The position numbers and the translations under genes were made by a program. 64,000 nucleotides of DNA from Spongilla lacustris (taxonomy: Eukaryota; Porifera; Demospongiae; Spongillida; Spongillidae): NCBI GenBank assembly GCA_949361645.1, contig OX442417.1, positions 5,376,819 through 5,440,818 of the forward strand. Reading direction: 5' to 3'. Positions within the stretch are counted from its first letter, which is position 1; each line of letters starts with the position of its first letter. Shown piece after piece: positions 39,119 through 51,775 of this stretch. Under the pieces are notes generated by a model. That model saw nothing but the letters and a program-made list of their open reading frames with translations. It ran no database searches and was not told the origin of the DNA.

Positions 39119-41085
39119 AGCATTTGCACCCCCACTTGCACACAACACCCCCACTTCCACACACCACCCCACACACACAACACCTCACACACAACACCCC
39201 CCACACAACACCCCACTCGCACACAACACCCCCACTCACACACAACACCCCACACTCATACACAACACCCACACTCACAAAACCTCACACACACAACACC
39301 CCACTTGCACACAACACCCCACACTCATGCACAAAACCCACACTCACACACAACACCCCACACACACAACACCTCACACACACAACACCCCACTCGCATA
39401 CAACACCTCACTCGCATACAACACCCCACTCGCATACATCACCCCACTCGCACACAACACCCCACTCGCACACAACACCCCACTCGCACACAACACCCCA
39501 CACTCACAAATTCTCACACACACAACATCCCACTTGCACACAACACCCCACACTCATGCACAAAACCCACACTCACACACAACACCCCACACACACAACA
39601 CCTCACACACACAACACCTCACACACAACACCTCACACAACACCTCACACAACACCTCACACACAACACCTCACACAACACCTCACACACAACACCTCAC
39701 ACAACACCTCACACACAACACCTCACACAACACCTCACACACAACACCTCACACACAACACCTCACACACAACACCCCACACACACAACACCCCACACAC
39801 ACAACACCTCACACACACAACACCCCACTTGCACACAACACCCCACTCGCACACAACACCCCACTCGCACACAACACCCCACTCGCACGCAACACCCCAC
39901 TCGCACACAACACCCCACTCGCACACAACACCCCACACACACAACACCCCACACACACAACACCTCACACACAACACCTCACACACACAACACCCTACTC
40001 GCATACAACACCCCACTCGCATACAACACCCCACTCGCATACAACACCCCCCTCGCATACATCACCCCACTCGCACACAACATCCCACTCGCACACAACA
40101 CCCCACACACACAACACCTCACACACACAACACCCACTCGCATACAACACCCCACTCGCATTAAACACCCCACTCGCATACAACACCCCACTCGCATACA
40201 ACACCCCTCTTGCATACATCACCCCACTCGCACACAACACCCCACTCGCACACAACACCCCACTCGCACACAACACCTCACACACACAACACCCCACTCG
40301 CATACAACACCCCACTCGCATTAAACACCCCACTCGCATACAACACCCCACTCGCACACAACACCCCACACACACAACACCTCACACACAACACCCCACT
40401 CACATATAACACCCCACTCGCATACAACACCCCACTCGCATACATCACCCCACTCGCACACAACACCCAATTCAAACATAACACCCCATTCGCATACAAC
40501 ACCCCACTTGCATACAACACCCCACTCACACACAACACCCCACTCGCACACAACACCCCACTCGCACACAACACCCCACTCGCACACAACACCCCACTCG
40601 CACACAACACCCCACTCGCACACAACACCCCACTCGCACACAACACCCCACTCGCACACAACACCCCACTCGCACACAACACCCCACTCGCACACAACAC
40701 CCCACTCGCACACAACACCCCACTCGCACACAACACCCCACACACACAACACCTCACACACACAACACCCCACTCGCATACAACACCCCACTCGCACACA
40801 ACACCCCACTCGCATACAACACCCCACTCGCACACAACACCCCACTCGCACACAACACCCCACTCGTACACAACACCCCACACACACAACACCTCACACA
40901 CACAACACCCCACTCGCATACAACACCCCACTCGCATACAACACGCCACTTGCATACATCACCCCACTCGCACACAACACCCAACTCAAACATAACACCC
41001 CACTCGCATACATCACCCCACTCGCACACAACACACAACTCAAACATAACACCCCACTCGCATACAACACTCACACCCCTATTCT
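39119..41085. repeat. 2-kb minisatellite, 18-bp unit CACTCGCACACAACACCC
   Basis: Units alternate between CACTCGCACACAACACCC, CACTCGCATACAACACCC and shorter CACACACAACACCT forms. The block at about 40535-40740 is the most uniform, about twelve near-identical units. Frames are open on both strands because 18 is a multiple of three; the predicted HNTPLA-like or CVRVGC-like proteins are artefacts. Confidence 0.95.
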
Positions 41086-41238
41086 CACCACTCCCCAATG
41101 GTCCTTAGTAGCCCTTTCCTACTGCTCTGGATTCTAAGTCTCTTAGATCAAGACAGTTTAATTCTAATTGTTATCTGAAGCATAACTAGATATATTTGCA
41201 TTGACACATTGCTTTTGTTCTTTGTATTAAGTGGTTGA

Positions 41239-41434
<196 letters not shown>

Positions 41435-41459
41435 TGTGTTTGTGATCGATGAGCATTTT

Positions 41460-43530
41460 GTACCAGGTATGTAAACATGTATCAGAATGTAAGGGTCAAA
41501 TTAATTGGAATTCAAGAATTGATTCTGACCCTCTTTTTTTTACTGTGAACTCCTCAGGTTGTGCTAAATGGCAAAACCTATTTGGAGTGCCTATTTTTAC
41601 ATGCATATGCACCAATTAACATTATTTTTCTCTTTCCACCAGTTTACCTTAAATGTTGAAGCGATGATTTCAGTGACGGTGAAGAGAGAATACTCCCGTC
41701 TGCTGCTTGTTGTTATTGTACTGTATCGTGTAACATATTCATAGGATCCTTATCATGTATTTAATTGCCAAGGTCCTTGTTATGACGTACATGTATAGGT
41801 AACAGGGCTTTTATGCTAGCGACTCCTGAAGGCGGAACTATAATGACGATTGCTTGGAACGAACGGCATGCTTGATATGGACCAGTACAGAATATTTGTT
41901 GCAGATGTTCCCCGCTCAACTCACGTGATTAAGCAGCCGCATACAAAGAGTATTCGGTCGCTTTAAAATGATATAGGAACTATGTAAAAGGCGAAACACA
42001 AAAACCTAGTTTATCGGGCTGAAAGGTGTGCGTATGTGTCGTACATAGATTTTACTAATTGGATCCATTCACCGCTTGTCTTGGAAGTTAGTTAACGGAA
42101 GTTTAATACCATATAAACTTTGCTCATGTGCATAATTTCATTAATATAAGCACTTTAACTTCAAACAACTTCATGTATAAGTAATACATTAATAAGCGGG
42201 GTGCATTCTAGGGTAGTTTACGAGTTCAGCTACACAATGACATAGCACAATGCCAAGTTGCGCACCGACCTAGTTCCGCCTCGAGCGATTTTCCCTTGCC
42301 AAACATGGCTGAACTAAAACATCGGAATAGCTTTATCGCAACGTCCAGTAAATTCGTGGAGTGGATATTGAGAATCCTCAGTTCGTGTTCTTTCTTTACA
42401 TATATGATTTAGGTGCTTTCATTATAGTAATCTGAAAGAAAAATAACCAAGCGTAACAGCTAATTTTAATTACGTTACGGGGGGGGGGTCACGACCTTAA
42501 TTGCGTTGAGTATACTATCTATGCATTTACAATGGGTACATCGTGCCTACAAAAGCGCTTCTAAACGGTCCTTATTGCCGTTTTACAACGTAAATGTGTG
42601 CAATTTTAATTTGCTCGTGATCGATTTCTAGCGACAGGGACATGTATCGACCCATAACTCTCCTATATATATTTTAGAACATGCATGCACATCTACAGCC
42701 CTTTTTGTCAACTGGGCATTTTTTTTTACCTTGGATGACCTTAACCACAAACCCTTACATAGTAAACCATATACTTTTACAACTCACAGTCCTGAATTTG
42801 CAAATGAAGATGCCTATATTTGCAAATGCAGGACTGTTATAGTTGTAGGATCCTACCAAAACCTCACTTCAACACACTGTACCTTGTTTCCTTGCTTTTT
42901 GCACCACCAATCAGACATCCCACCAATCACTTTCTTGATAGAGAAGTTTTTGATTTACTTGTTCTACTAATTTTTTTTTCTCTGTCAGGAGTGATCATGG
43001 CTTAGTGTATTCGTTGCAATGTATAGGACGCTTAGATTCCTCTTATGTGTAATCTGAGTATATAAGCCTCTCAGGTATATAGAGGCAAGGCTTTTTTTTG
43101 CAATTAACGGAGCGCGCGCGTACGTTGCTTGGTTTCAAATTACTAATGGCAGCTGCTGCGTATCACTGAGCAATACATGCACACGTAGCTGTAGATAAGA
43201 AGGTAGAAAATAGCAATCGTTATAGGGACTAGTTCAGTTTTAGGTGTTGTTTATAGGAACAACTATTACTTCTTTTGTTGTTTGGCAACGTATCACCACC
43301 GCGATTTGTCGGAATCGAGTGACACGTGCAGCTGTCGAGGTGGCCGTGTATAGGACCTTAAGGTAAACATCTATAGGCTTTGCCGGAGGCCTGGGTATGC
43401 CAAAGGGTTTCTGTGTATTGTATTAGTCCGACCCACTCACTGAACTGCGTAGAATCCGTTTTGGGGTTGGGATTGGAAGGAATAACTGCTTGATTAACTT
43501 GAAGTATACTGGCAAATTAGAACCGGTGTC
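41460..43530. other. No gene recognised
   Basis: Intergenic; a G run at about 42480-42488. The open frame at 42731-42970 shows no known motif. Confidence 0.55.
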
Positions 43531-43548
43531 GGCGGAATGGCTGTCCCC

Positions 43549-43650
43549 CTGGAAAAAGTGTCCCCCCGGACATTCGTTCCTAGGTACAAATGTCCCCCCG
43601 GACATCCGTACCTAGGAAAAAATGTCCCCCCGGGTAAAAGTGTCCCCTCA
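43549..43650. repeat. Short tandem repeat
   Basis: Three to four imperfect copies of AAATGTCCCCCCGGACATYC with CGTWCCTAGG between; each unit contains the near-palindrome TGTCCCCCCGGACA. Confidence 0.75.
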
Positions 43651-43786
43651 ATACATTATTGTTTAAAATCGTTAATTGGCAACGATAAACTGACGGTTGG
43701 AGCTAGATCTTTTTCTTGCAAAGTTGGATTGCGACGACATTTTTATAACTTTTTGGTTCATGGTCACTAGTACACTACCCAACTGC

Positions 43787-43997
43787 TATAGTCACGTACC
43801 CAGACCCAAATGTACGTACGTGATGTTATACTGTAGAGCTAGTGCATAGTGAATCTAGGTTCACTCTGGACTAGAAAGCATCTAGTTGATCAATATCATA
43901 TTGTGCATTTGCTGTACATGCTGTATATCGCTGCTAAAAAATAAAAATAATAAAAGATAATCATCGTTACGTACATTTGGGTCTGGGTACGAGACTA
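43787..43997. mobile_element. 210-bp MITE
   Basis: Terminal inverted repeats of 30 bases with one mismatch: TAGTCACGTACCCAGACCCA at 43789 against the reverse complement of the right end at 43997. A direct repeat CAACTGC flanks it (43780-43786 and 43998-44004). The interior (43833-43935) is a diverged copy of 11452-11566. The word GGTCTGGGTACGAGAC also occurs alone at about 10586 and in copy B. Confidence 0.75.
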
Positions 43998-44399
43998 CAA
44001 CTGCATTGTCCAAAGACCAAAAACGTTCCTTTCGGCAGAAAACTACAAGGTGGAGAAAGGAGTCTTGTATTACGCCAAAAAGGCTACGGGTCCATCGGAT
44101 CGACTATGGAGGATTGTGATAACAACCAATCATGAGCAGCGTAAGATAATGGAAACATGCATTGTGATGGTTTTTTGACATAAGTCCTTATCTGTTTAGG
44201 CCAAGGCTTTGAAGCAAAGCTGTACGTTAGACGCGCAAATTTAATTAGCTGTATGAATAGTGATTTATACCTAGGCGGGAAAAGGTTTGTCCGCAGTTTT
44301 CACCTTCTAAGAAAACTCTTCTCATAGCCTGATAAATCTCATTACCCTGGCTAAAAAGTAGTTGGGCGTGGCCCGCCCTTCGCGAAAGGTCGAGTTGCA

Positions 44400-44993
44400 A
44401 GCCTTTACCAAGATTTGCAACGGGGATTTGTTCTGCTGCAACGGGGATTGGGTAACAATATCAACAATAGGATGTTCCTTAGGAGAAGTTAAAATGTTTG
44501 ATAGTTTGATGTCCAAAGGGCTTACCAGACAGAGCACAGGAACAGATAGCATGTATTCTTTGCACACGTGAGAAAACCCTGAAAGTGAAGCTGTATGTCC
44601 ATGCAGTACAGAGACAAGCAGAAACTTGTGACTGTGGGCTATTTGCATTAGCTTTTGCAACCTCACTGTGCAATGGAATTTGTCCTACAGCAATGGTATA
44701 TAATCAAAAGTCAATGCGTAAGCAATACTAAGCGGCATCTCTTACAATGCTTGGTTAATGGCAAGATGACTGAATTCCCTGGAAGGAAGAGAAAACCAAG
44801 AACCAAAAAGTCGGCAATAATTCTTGTTCATGTGTTTTGTAAGTGCAGACAACCTGAATGTGGTGAAATGGCAGAATGTGATCAATGCCAGGAATGGTTC
44901 CATAAGAAGTGTGAAAGCATTCCTAATATGGCCGGTCAGTTTGGCTACACAATCAAACATGGTATTGCGCGCAGTGAATGCTGTTCTCACTAG
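44400..44993 (+). pseudogene. Ulp1/C48-like cysteine protease fused to PHD finger, broken
   Basis: Frames in order: GDWVTISTIGCSLGEVKMFD (the Ulp1 core, where an HW pair is usual; here DW), then after a frameshift AVQRQAETCDCGLFALAFAT with the Gln...Asp-Cys-Gly catalytic end, a stop, then in a further frame an Arg/Lys-rich linker and VFCKCRQPECGEMAECDQC with QEWFHKKC, a PHD-type C4-H-C3 pattern, ending at the stop 44991-44993. Known of the family: C48 proteases cleave SUMO/ubiquitin-like proteins, and transposon-borne copies are common. Here the gene is dead: missing catalytic His, frameshifts and a stop. Confidence 0.65.
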
Positions 44994-45136
44994 AACATTG
45001 TGTTTGTATGATGACTTGAATTCATTCTCCTAGCTCTCAACTTTTTATAATCACTTTTTGACATCAAATATCTATTTCCATTCATACATTTTTTCCTAGG
45101 CACAGCTGTCCCCACTCCCCCCCCCCCCCCCCCCCC

Positions 45137-45326
45137 GGTAGCCCGACCTTCGCGTATTGGGTATCTAGCCTATAGTCATACCTGGATTTGTACCCATCTG
45201 ATAGCGTATGTGGGCTATGCTATTATCACATACAGCCCACATACGCTATTAGATGCATGGGTACAAATCCAGGTATACCCGACCTTCCGCCAATATGCGA
45301 AGGTACGGTCGGGCTACGCCCAACTA
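45137..45326. mobile_element. Foldback MITE-like piece with the same end sequence
   Basis: Starts GGTAGCCCGACCTTCGCGTA next to a C run (45117-45135) and ends in the shared terminal repeat. The middle is a hairpin: TCATACCTGGATTTGTACCC at about 45176 pairs with GGGTACAAATCCAGGTAT at about 45260, and GCGTATGTGGGCT pairs with AGCCCACATACGC. Confidence 0.65.
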
Positions 45327-46605
45327 GCCCCCCTCCACGTTTTCTCGTTTACCATAAAAGTTCAACCAAACACATGTGTACTTAGTGAAGGGGTGTGTAG
45401 GTGCTAACGACGCTCAGGGAAATCCACCATTTTAGCGTCTTTGGGGGTGGGAGGGGGAAGGGAATTGCATGAATTGTTGCAGCAGTGAAGTATTTTTTTG
45501 ACAGATGTCAAAAAATCTAGGAAGTTGTGGGGTTAATGTACTCTGCCACTAAGAGGGTCTATGGGTGTGCCCAGTGAGTGAGAAGTTGTGGGGTTAATGA
45601 CTGCTGCTACGAGGGCCCATGGGTGTGGTTGTGTGAGGGTGTATGGGTGTGGTCTGTGAGTGAGGAGTGTGGAGTGTAGCAGGTTAGATGTTTGCAGCTG
45701 GTATGGTCTTGTTAACAAGGTGTGTACATGCACATGAGTTCTGTTGAAGCCCATATATGGAAGGGCATATTTTGAACTGCTTCTCCACATTTATGGCCAC
45801 TCCTGCTTAGAATGTGAATGTGTTAGTGCCTATAAATGCCCTTTTAAAAACTCCTACATGGTTTATCCTACCCCTTCTCCCAATTGATACACTGTCCCCA
45901 AACAGCTTCCACCTTCCTTTTGAATGATTTAATATAGCCCTCCTCCTGCTACATGTAGTCATACATGTATTTGATTTGCGGTGCTGGATTGTGTAGTGAT
46001 GGTGTAGGGAGATGGAGGGTGTGCGTGTTGTGGTGAGATGGAGGATGTGTGTAGAGATGTAAATGTAAGCATTTGATTTCATACTAAAATTAACCATTCA
46101 TAACTAAGCAACATCCAGTGGTTTTAAATGACTCACAGTAAGACGGAACGTGTTGATATATATATATGGCGCTGGTATGCTATAGTACGGTGGCCTGGTG
46201 GTTCAAAGTGTTGTCATGTCTCCTACTATACGTAGTTTCTAGTGAGCAATTCATTAGTTCGAGAAGCACTGTATAAACAAAATTGATGTTTGATTTTTTC
46301 CTTCCAAATGTACATGTAGAGTACAGATTGTGAGTCACTCGCGAGTTGCTTGTGAGTTGACCACGAGCAGGTGTGAACTTGTGGGTGGACGGCACTGTAG
46401 TAGAAGGCACCATCCCTCCTTTGCTGGTGCTGTGTGCATCATGGTGTGCTGTTCACTGTTGTATATGGCTGCCATGGTAGCCGTGGTTACTGGAAAACAT
46501 CAATGGAACTGGTGGATCTTAGGGGCTCAGTGAATATCAACGTTTTGACATTGCCCTGTCAAGCAGTATCATGTTAAATGCTGGTCTGATGTGTGATGGA
46601 GCCAT
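45327..46605. other. No gene recognised
   Basis: Intergenic. A small duplicated phrase GAAGTTGTGGGGTTAATG occurs at about 45521 and 45582. Confidence 0.5.
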
Positions 46606-46609
46606 ACTG

Positions 46610-46745
46610 GGGAAGGGGACCATCCTCTGAGCAGCAGGGGACCATCCTCTGAGCAGCAGGGGACCATCCTCTGAGCAGCAGGGGACCATCCTCTGGGCAG
46701 CAGGGGACCACAGTAGGGACCATCCTTCGAGCGGCAGGGGACCTA
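46610..46745. repeat. Minisatellite, unit 22 bp
   Basis: Six or so units of GACCATCCTCTGAGCAGCAG plus GG, the last ones degenerate. A (GT)n tract follows at about 46793-46862. Confidence 0.85.
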
Positions 46746-46802
46746 AACTCCTAATACGTCTGTGTGCATGTGCCAGTGGATGTCGACTGTAGTGTGTGTG
46801 TG

Positions 46803-46854
<52 letters not shown>

Positions 46855-47173
46855 CATGTGTGTGTTGTCACCCTATATTACAATTGGTTGTTATTCATTT
46901 TGGCAGATTGGAGTTGATCACCAGGGTAGGGAGGAAGGAAGGATAAAGATTTCACAATCTCACTCAAGCTAAAACTGCAATCAATTTGTCAGTATTCAAG
47001 AACAGATTTTGCCGTGCATTCTTGTAATTGTGCTTAAAAAGATGAGATCAATTTTGTTTGTACCTCAGTGACATGGCAACACTACTAAATAAGATATCAA
47101 CAAGCGGTATATAAGATACATGTAGCATAAGATATTAAGATGTGGTTTGGGCATTTAAAAAAACCCTTTCCCT

Positions 47174-47323
47174 ACTACACAGCTTAAAAATTTCATAATG
47201 CATCAGCAGTGATGGGACAACACATAACGTAACAGCGATGATATCATTGAGTATATCATCACTGCTACGTTATGTTTTGTCCTATCACTGCTGATACATT
47301 TTGAAATTTTTTGGCTGTGTAGT
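47174..47323. mobile_element. 150-bp foldback MITE
   Basis: Ends ACTACACAGC and GCTGTGTAGT are perfect inverted repeats and the arms pair almost throughout (GCATCAGCAGTGATGGGACA against TGTCCTATCACTGCTGATAC). No clear target duplication. Confidence 0.8.
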
Positions 47324-47472
47324 CCATAATATAACTTAGCATATATATGTACATGTACATATACATGTGGTGTTTTATAGGATGGCAATGTTGATAGACA
47401 TGAAATTTGGGGGCATATAACTTCAGCTATAGGGGGAGGGATCTTTTATAATATAATGTACATGACTTGACT

Positions 47473-49703
47473 CAAGGTTCCTACGGGTTTTGAAATCCTG
47501 GAATTGTTTTGGAATTTTATTTAGCCTTTTCAAGGGCCTGGAAAAGTTATGAAATATTTTACTGTGACGAAAGGTCAGTTTTGGAAAAGTTTTGGATTTT
47601 TAAAAAGCGTTTTTAGTATGCGCTTGCGCTTCTTAATGATTAGTCAATTTGGATGTGCTTATTTTGTTGTCTGCACTTTAGAGTAACGTTCTATGCGTGC
47701 ATATATAAAGGCAGTAGACCAGGGGTATATGTGATACACAAGTTATTACAAGTCCCATGCAGTGGTCTCTCGCACGCGCAAAGGGCGTAAAGCACACGCA
47801 AGTACCCACACGCTGTGCCGTCTAAAGCCTGGTTCACAATTTGACGCAAGTGCCCGCGATGCAACGCGATGAAAGGAAAAAAACTTTGTCCTGGGCCCCG
47901 GCCCGCCAATCATTTCTTAATAACCAACCAGTATAAGGCAATGCATGGTTTAGGTGTGGTTTATCGCTGCGACGTCGCATCGTGTCGAAGGAATAGAAAT
48001 ATTTTCTATTCCTGCATCAAGTCAACCCATCGCGTCGCGTCACATTGTGAACCAGGCTTTATTCTGTGCTAGTTGACTCGCGAGTACTGACTTGTTGAAA
48101 AGCACGTAACTCCCGCATAACAACTTCTATTTATCCACGCGACTGAATTATTTACCGTTCCCACACACAACGCACTAGTTTTAACTTTATTTTTGTTCTC
48201 CATCATGCTTACAAAATACATGTATATAGTTATAGTTTCCAATGTCTATTTTGTCAATCAGCTTGAAAACATTGCATTCCTCACGTTCACTTACAGTGCA
48301 AACATGCCACATGTTTGCACTTTCAATAATGAATTTTAATGGACCACTGAGGATGGATTGAAGGACTGGGTGGCAATATGCGCTACTGATAATCAGCCAT
48401 AAATCCTTCGTGATCCAAACAATGGATAAAGCTGCACTCCTTAGCCATGCTATAAAGGGGTAGAACATAAAGGACCCAAAATTGATCACTTTTTATTGAC
48501 AGCGATACAGGATCCCAATTTTACTCTCCATCTATTGTACTGCTTCATCTAGGAATATTATTCCTACAGGATCATTAAGCATACAACTCTGGAAATATGG
48601 AATTGTCTGCTGAAGTATTACGGGCAATTACATGTGGTCCAAAAGCAACAGTCTTTTAAAAGCTGTGAAGTGTAGGAGCTTTCTTCAAGACAGTGCAATT
48701 GCATCTATGTTAATGTGCTTACCTAACAACATTTGCCATTACCCCATATTTAAATCACTTATTGCCGGTAGCAAAAGTAAAAATAGCAAAGAATTATGGT
48801 TTGCTGTTTTATGAAGCCATGGATTCGCAGCTTCGAAAAAACAACAATTAGAATTCATGAATGATCAGTGCATAACCCAACTAAACAATTGTTATTGAAA
48901 GTAATCATGTGAAAGATAGTAAATGTGATGTATAAGACAGTTTAAGAACAAATTCGGATTTTGCTTTATTTGTTCCTGGAACAGCTCCGTTAGACACTTT
49001 AATTTGATGCATTCCACAATGCAAAAGAGGGAGGCCTGTGGGTGTCATAGAAAATTTTCTCTTATTTTCACATGGGCAGGCATCAGTAGAGCAAGGATTA
49101 TCCGTAAACAAACAATTTCTGATAATATGGACGAACACACAATTATAGCACATAGAGCAATAACCAATCCCTTGTGTAGCATGGGGGGGGAGGGGGGGGG
49201 GGTGTGCAGAACCTTGTTATGCATGACAAAAGAATTATTGCTTTCTGTGTCAAGTGGAAAGCAGAAATACTATGCATACATGCATACATGTATTTGGATG
49301 AGGAGAGAAAGAAGGAAGAAGGGGGAAAAGTGGAAAACAAAAGGCAGCCTTAGATAAAATAGAGGAACTCAATATGAGGGCTGATACCATTAGAACTGAA
49401 CTTTTTGCTCCATCAGACAAATATGCAATCAGTAGGAAAGATTCAGTTAGCAGCCAAGTAAAATCCACAACATGTAAGGCACGCTTCAAAAGACAGAGGC
49501 AGCTCTATATAGCTTGAAGACACAGCAGATGAAAAGTGCTTAGCGCCTAGCTTAATATTGCTTATACATGTCAAATCACACCTATCATATCATATATTTT
49601 TAAACGATGTACTCAACCTGGCTTTGAAATGTGTTTTTAATATGAATGAAAAGATTTGGAAAAGTTTTGGAAAAAAATATTTCATGAAAGTGCTGGAACC
49701 CTG
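47473..49703. mobile_element. 2.2-kb DNA transposon-like element with TTGACT target duplication
   Basis: Starts CAAGGTTCC and ends GGAACCCTG, flanked directly by TTGACT on both sides (47467-47472 and 49704-49709). Next to both ends lie GGAAAAGTTTTGGA-like words, usual in the sub-terminal parts of a CAGGGTTCC-ended transposon family found in many animals. Inside are three open frames without recognised domains: 48187-48489 minus, 48598-48840 plus (MELSAEVLRAITCGPKATVF, then broken) and 48905-49153 minus (with CSTDACPCENKRKFS). It also carries a nested MITE. Family not assigned. Confidence 0.6.
47825..48059. mobile_element. 235-bp MITE with TA target duplication
   Basis: Ends AAGCCTGGTTCACAATTTGA and TCACATTGTGAACCAGGCTT are inverted repeats; TA flanks both sides (47823-47824, 48060-48061). 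Tc1/mariner-type insertion is the simplest reading. Nested in the 47473-49703 element. Confidence 0.7.
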
Positions 49704-49709
49704 TTGACT

Positions 49710-51766
49710 ATACCCATGCATTAGGCAATATTTTATCAGGGACACAGGTAGAATATTTGGATAGGACAGCAATAATGTTGATGGATCGTGTCACTGCAAC
49801 AACATGTAGGGGGCATATCAATGCAGCTAGGGGGAGGGGTGAACATCACTAAATATCTATATCACTTCAGGTAATAATAAGCTATGAAGGATATATTATC
49901 GCTGAGGGATATCACTTTATGAGAATATATATATATAATTATATATATAATTATATCTGTTAATAACTTTGAAATCAAATACTCATTACTCAGCCAGATT
50001 TGATTTTGTCCAGGTATTGTATTAAGAAAATGTGGCTGTCTACATTAAGCTTAAGATATGCATATGCATTTGGAGTGCATGCTTTTAAAAATGTATGTAT
50101 CCATTCATGGTCATGTAATGTTTGGAATGGGGGAGGGCACGTCTAGTTTTTCTTACTTGTACTACAGTGGTACTATCATGCATAGCATAGCTCCCAAGCA
50201 CTGTATTGTCCGAGCATGGATTGTCGCTGGATAAAGGTTAAAATGTTAGAGTTGCTATCACATTCCAGAACCAGAATGAGATCTTCCTAATGAATGTTCT
50301 CATGCACCCATTATTTCCATGTACATGTATATGTATGGCTTGCTGTGTACTATGTTTTTACTTCGACCAGCTGTAAGATCATTTGATACCATATGATCTC
50401 ATGCATAAGATATAAATAATCTATGATCTACACATGCACATGAGGTACACATACTCTGGGTGTGTGTGAGTGTTTGTTAGATGTATGATTTCATTTCAAC
50501 CTCTGCTTGGAATTGCATTAATATAGTAATTGCAAAATCACAGTACTGATCATTAATAATCTGTGCACAAAGTTCAATTTGGTGCTCAGATGGAGGAGAG
50601 TCCTGAGTCAAGTGCCCAGCTGCCTTTCAAGGTCTCTTTGGAGCAGCATATTTCGTGGTGAGAAGCTGCTCAGCATTGTTTCTTAAATCCTGGGTGTGTA
50701 GAAACTCAGACAGTACTACATGTACATAATATGAAGAAAAAAAAGGTGAATTTTCTTCCCCATGTTAAAACTGTTCACCGTCCTGTCCACTTTCTTCTTC
50801 AGACATGTACTAAATAGAAAGTTGTTGTTAGCTCTTGTTAAAAAGCTCTATTGTTTCCTTGTCCCAGGCTGTTGTTCTAGCACATGCGCACTATAGGACC
50901 TTGCCAGTGGACATCAGGCCCTATTTTAGACCCCTCCAATTTAATATAGAAATAGGGCCTGGGGACAAGGCCAACACATATATACATTCTCATATGCACA
51001 CACACATGCACTGTAATACGTGACACCATACACATGCACACATACACACATACACATGCCACATACACATGCACACATACACATGCACACACAGCTTACA
51101 AGCTATACACACAGCACACACAAGCATATACCAGACACCACACACATGCACACAACTCACAGTGACGCAAGCACACATGCCAACAATGACAAGGGTTGCA
51201 TATATAGACATTCTGACAAACGTGAAGACATGGCCGCCCTGCTAACACCATATGGATATGTGCTATTATAGGTGTAATGTATTAGGTGCATGTAGGTCAA
51301 AACTGCATGTTGGTGTGTACACATACATAACACAGAAACAAAACACAAATTCATTCATCCCAGCTAAATGCAATACCTACACCGGTATAGAGTTGCAATG
51401 GACACTTTCATGTATACAAGTAGATCATATAGTCTTGTTGAGCTCCATTTCAGAGTGAACACCATTGTCCTACGCAAGCACACGTTATTTATTGCCAATA
51501 TTGGCATTCTACCTTTTTATATTCGGTGTTCCATTAGCACTGGTTCGAAGATAAGCATTTAGCTATAGAACAAGACTCGTAATCACAGACCATACGCATG
51601 CTGCATGCACATGCACCCAGAAGCATGCAAAGAACAACGTATTGATACCTGTACACACACCACATGTATTACAACAGTTGAGTACATGTCGACACACACA
51701 CGCGCGCGCGCACACATGCACACACTAGTCTAACGCACTTATCGATCGAGCTTACTGCTAGCTCAA
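49710..51766. other. No gene recognised
   Basis: Intergenic; an (AT)-rich palindromic tract at about 49926-49956 and a degenerate CA-rich stretch at about 50985-51180 (repeated ACACATGCACACATAC words). Open frames there are low-complexity. Confidence 0.55.
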
Positions 51767-51775
51767 GTTACCAAC

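Larger units (their letters stand above)
44359..45326. mobile_element. TIR element carrying a C48 protease/PHD gene remnant
   Basis: The left end TAGTTGGGCGTGGCCCGCCC (44359) and the right end, read in reverse (TAGTTGGGCGTAGCCCGACC, from 45326), match the ends of the RecQ-carrying element at 51776-52612. No matching target duplication flanks it, and a foldback piece with the same end type lies at 45137-45326, so it may be composite. The coding remnant runs left to right and ends well before the right terminus. Confidence 0.55.

Noticed and set aside
39020..41137. Long Thr/His/Pro-rich and Cys/Val-rich open frames
   Set aside because: Minisatellite artefact; open on both strands with unit length divisible by three.
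50985..51271. Thr/His-rich and Cys/Val-rich frames
   Set aside because: Degenerate CA-rich low-complexity DNA.
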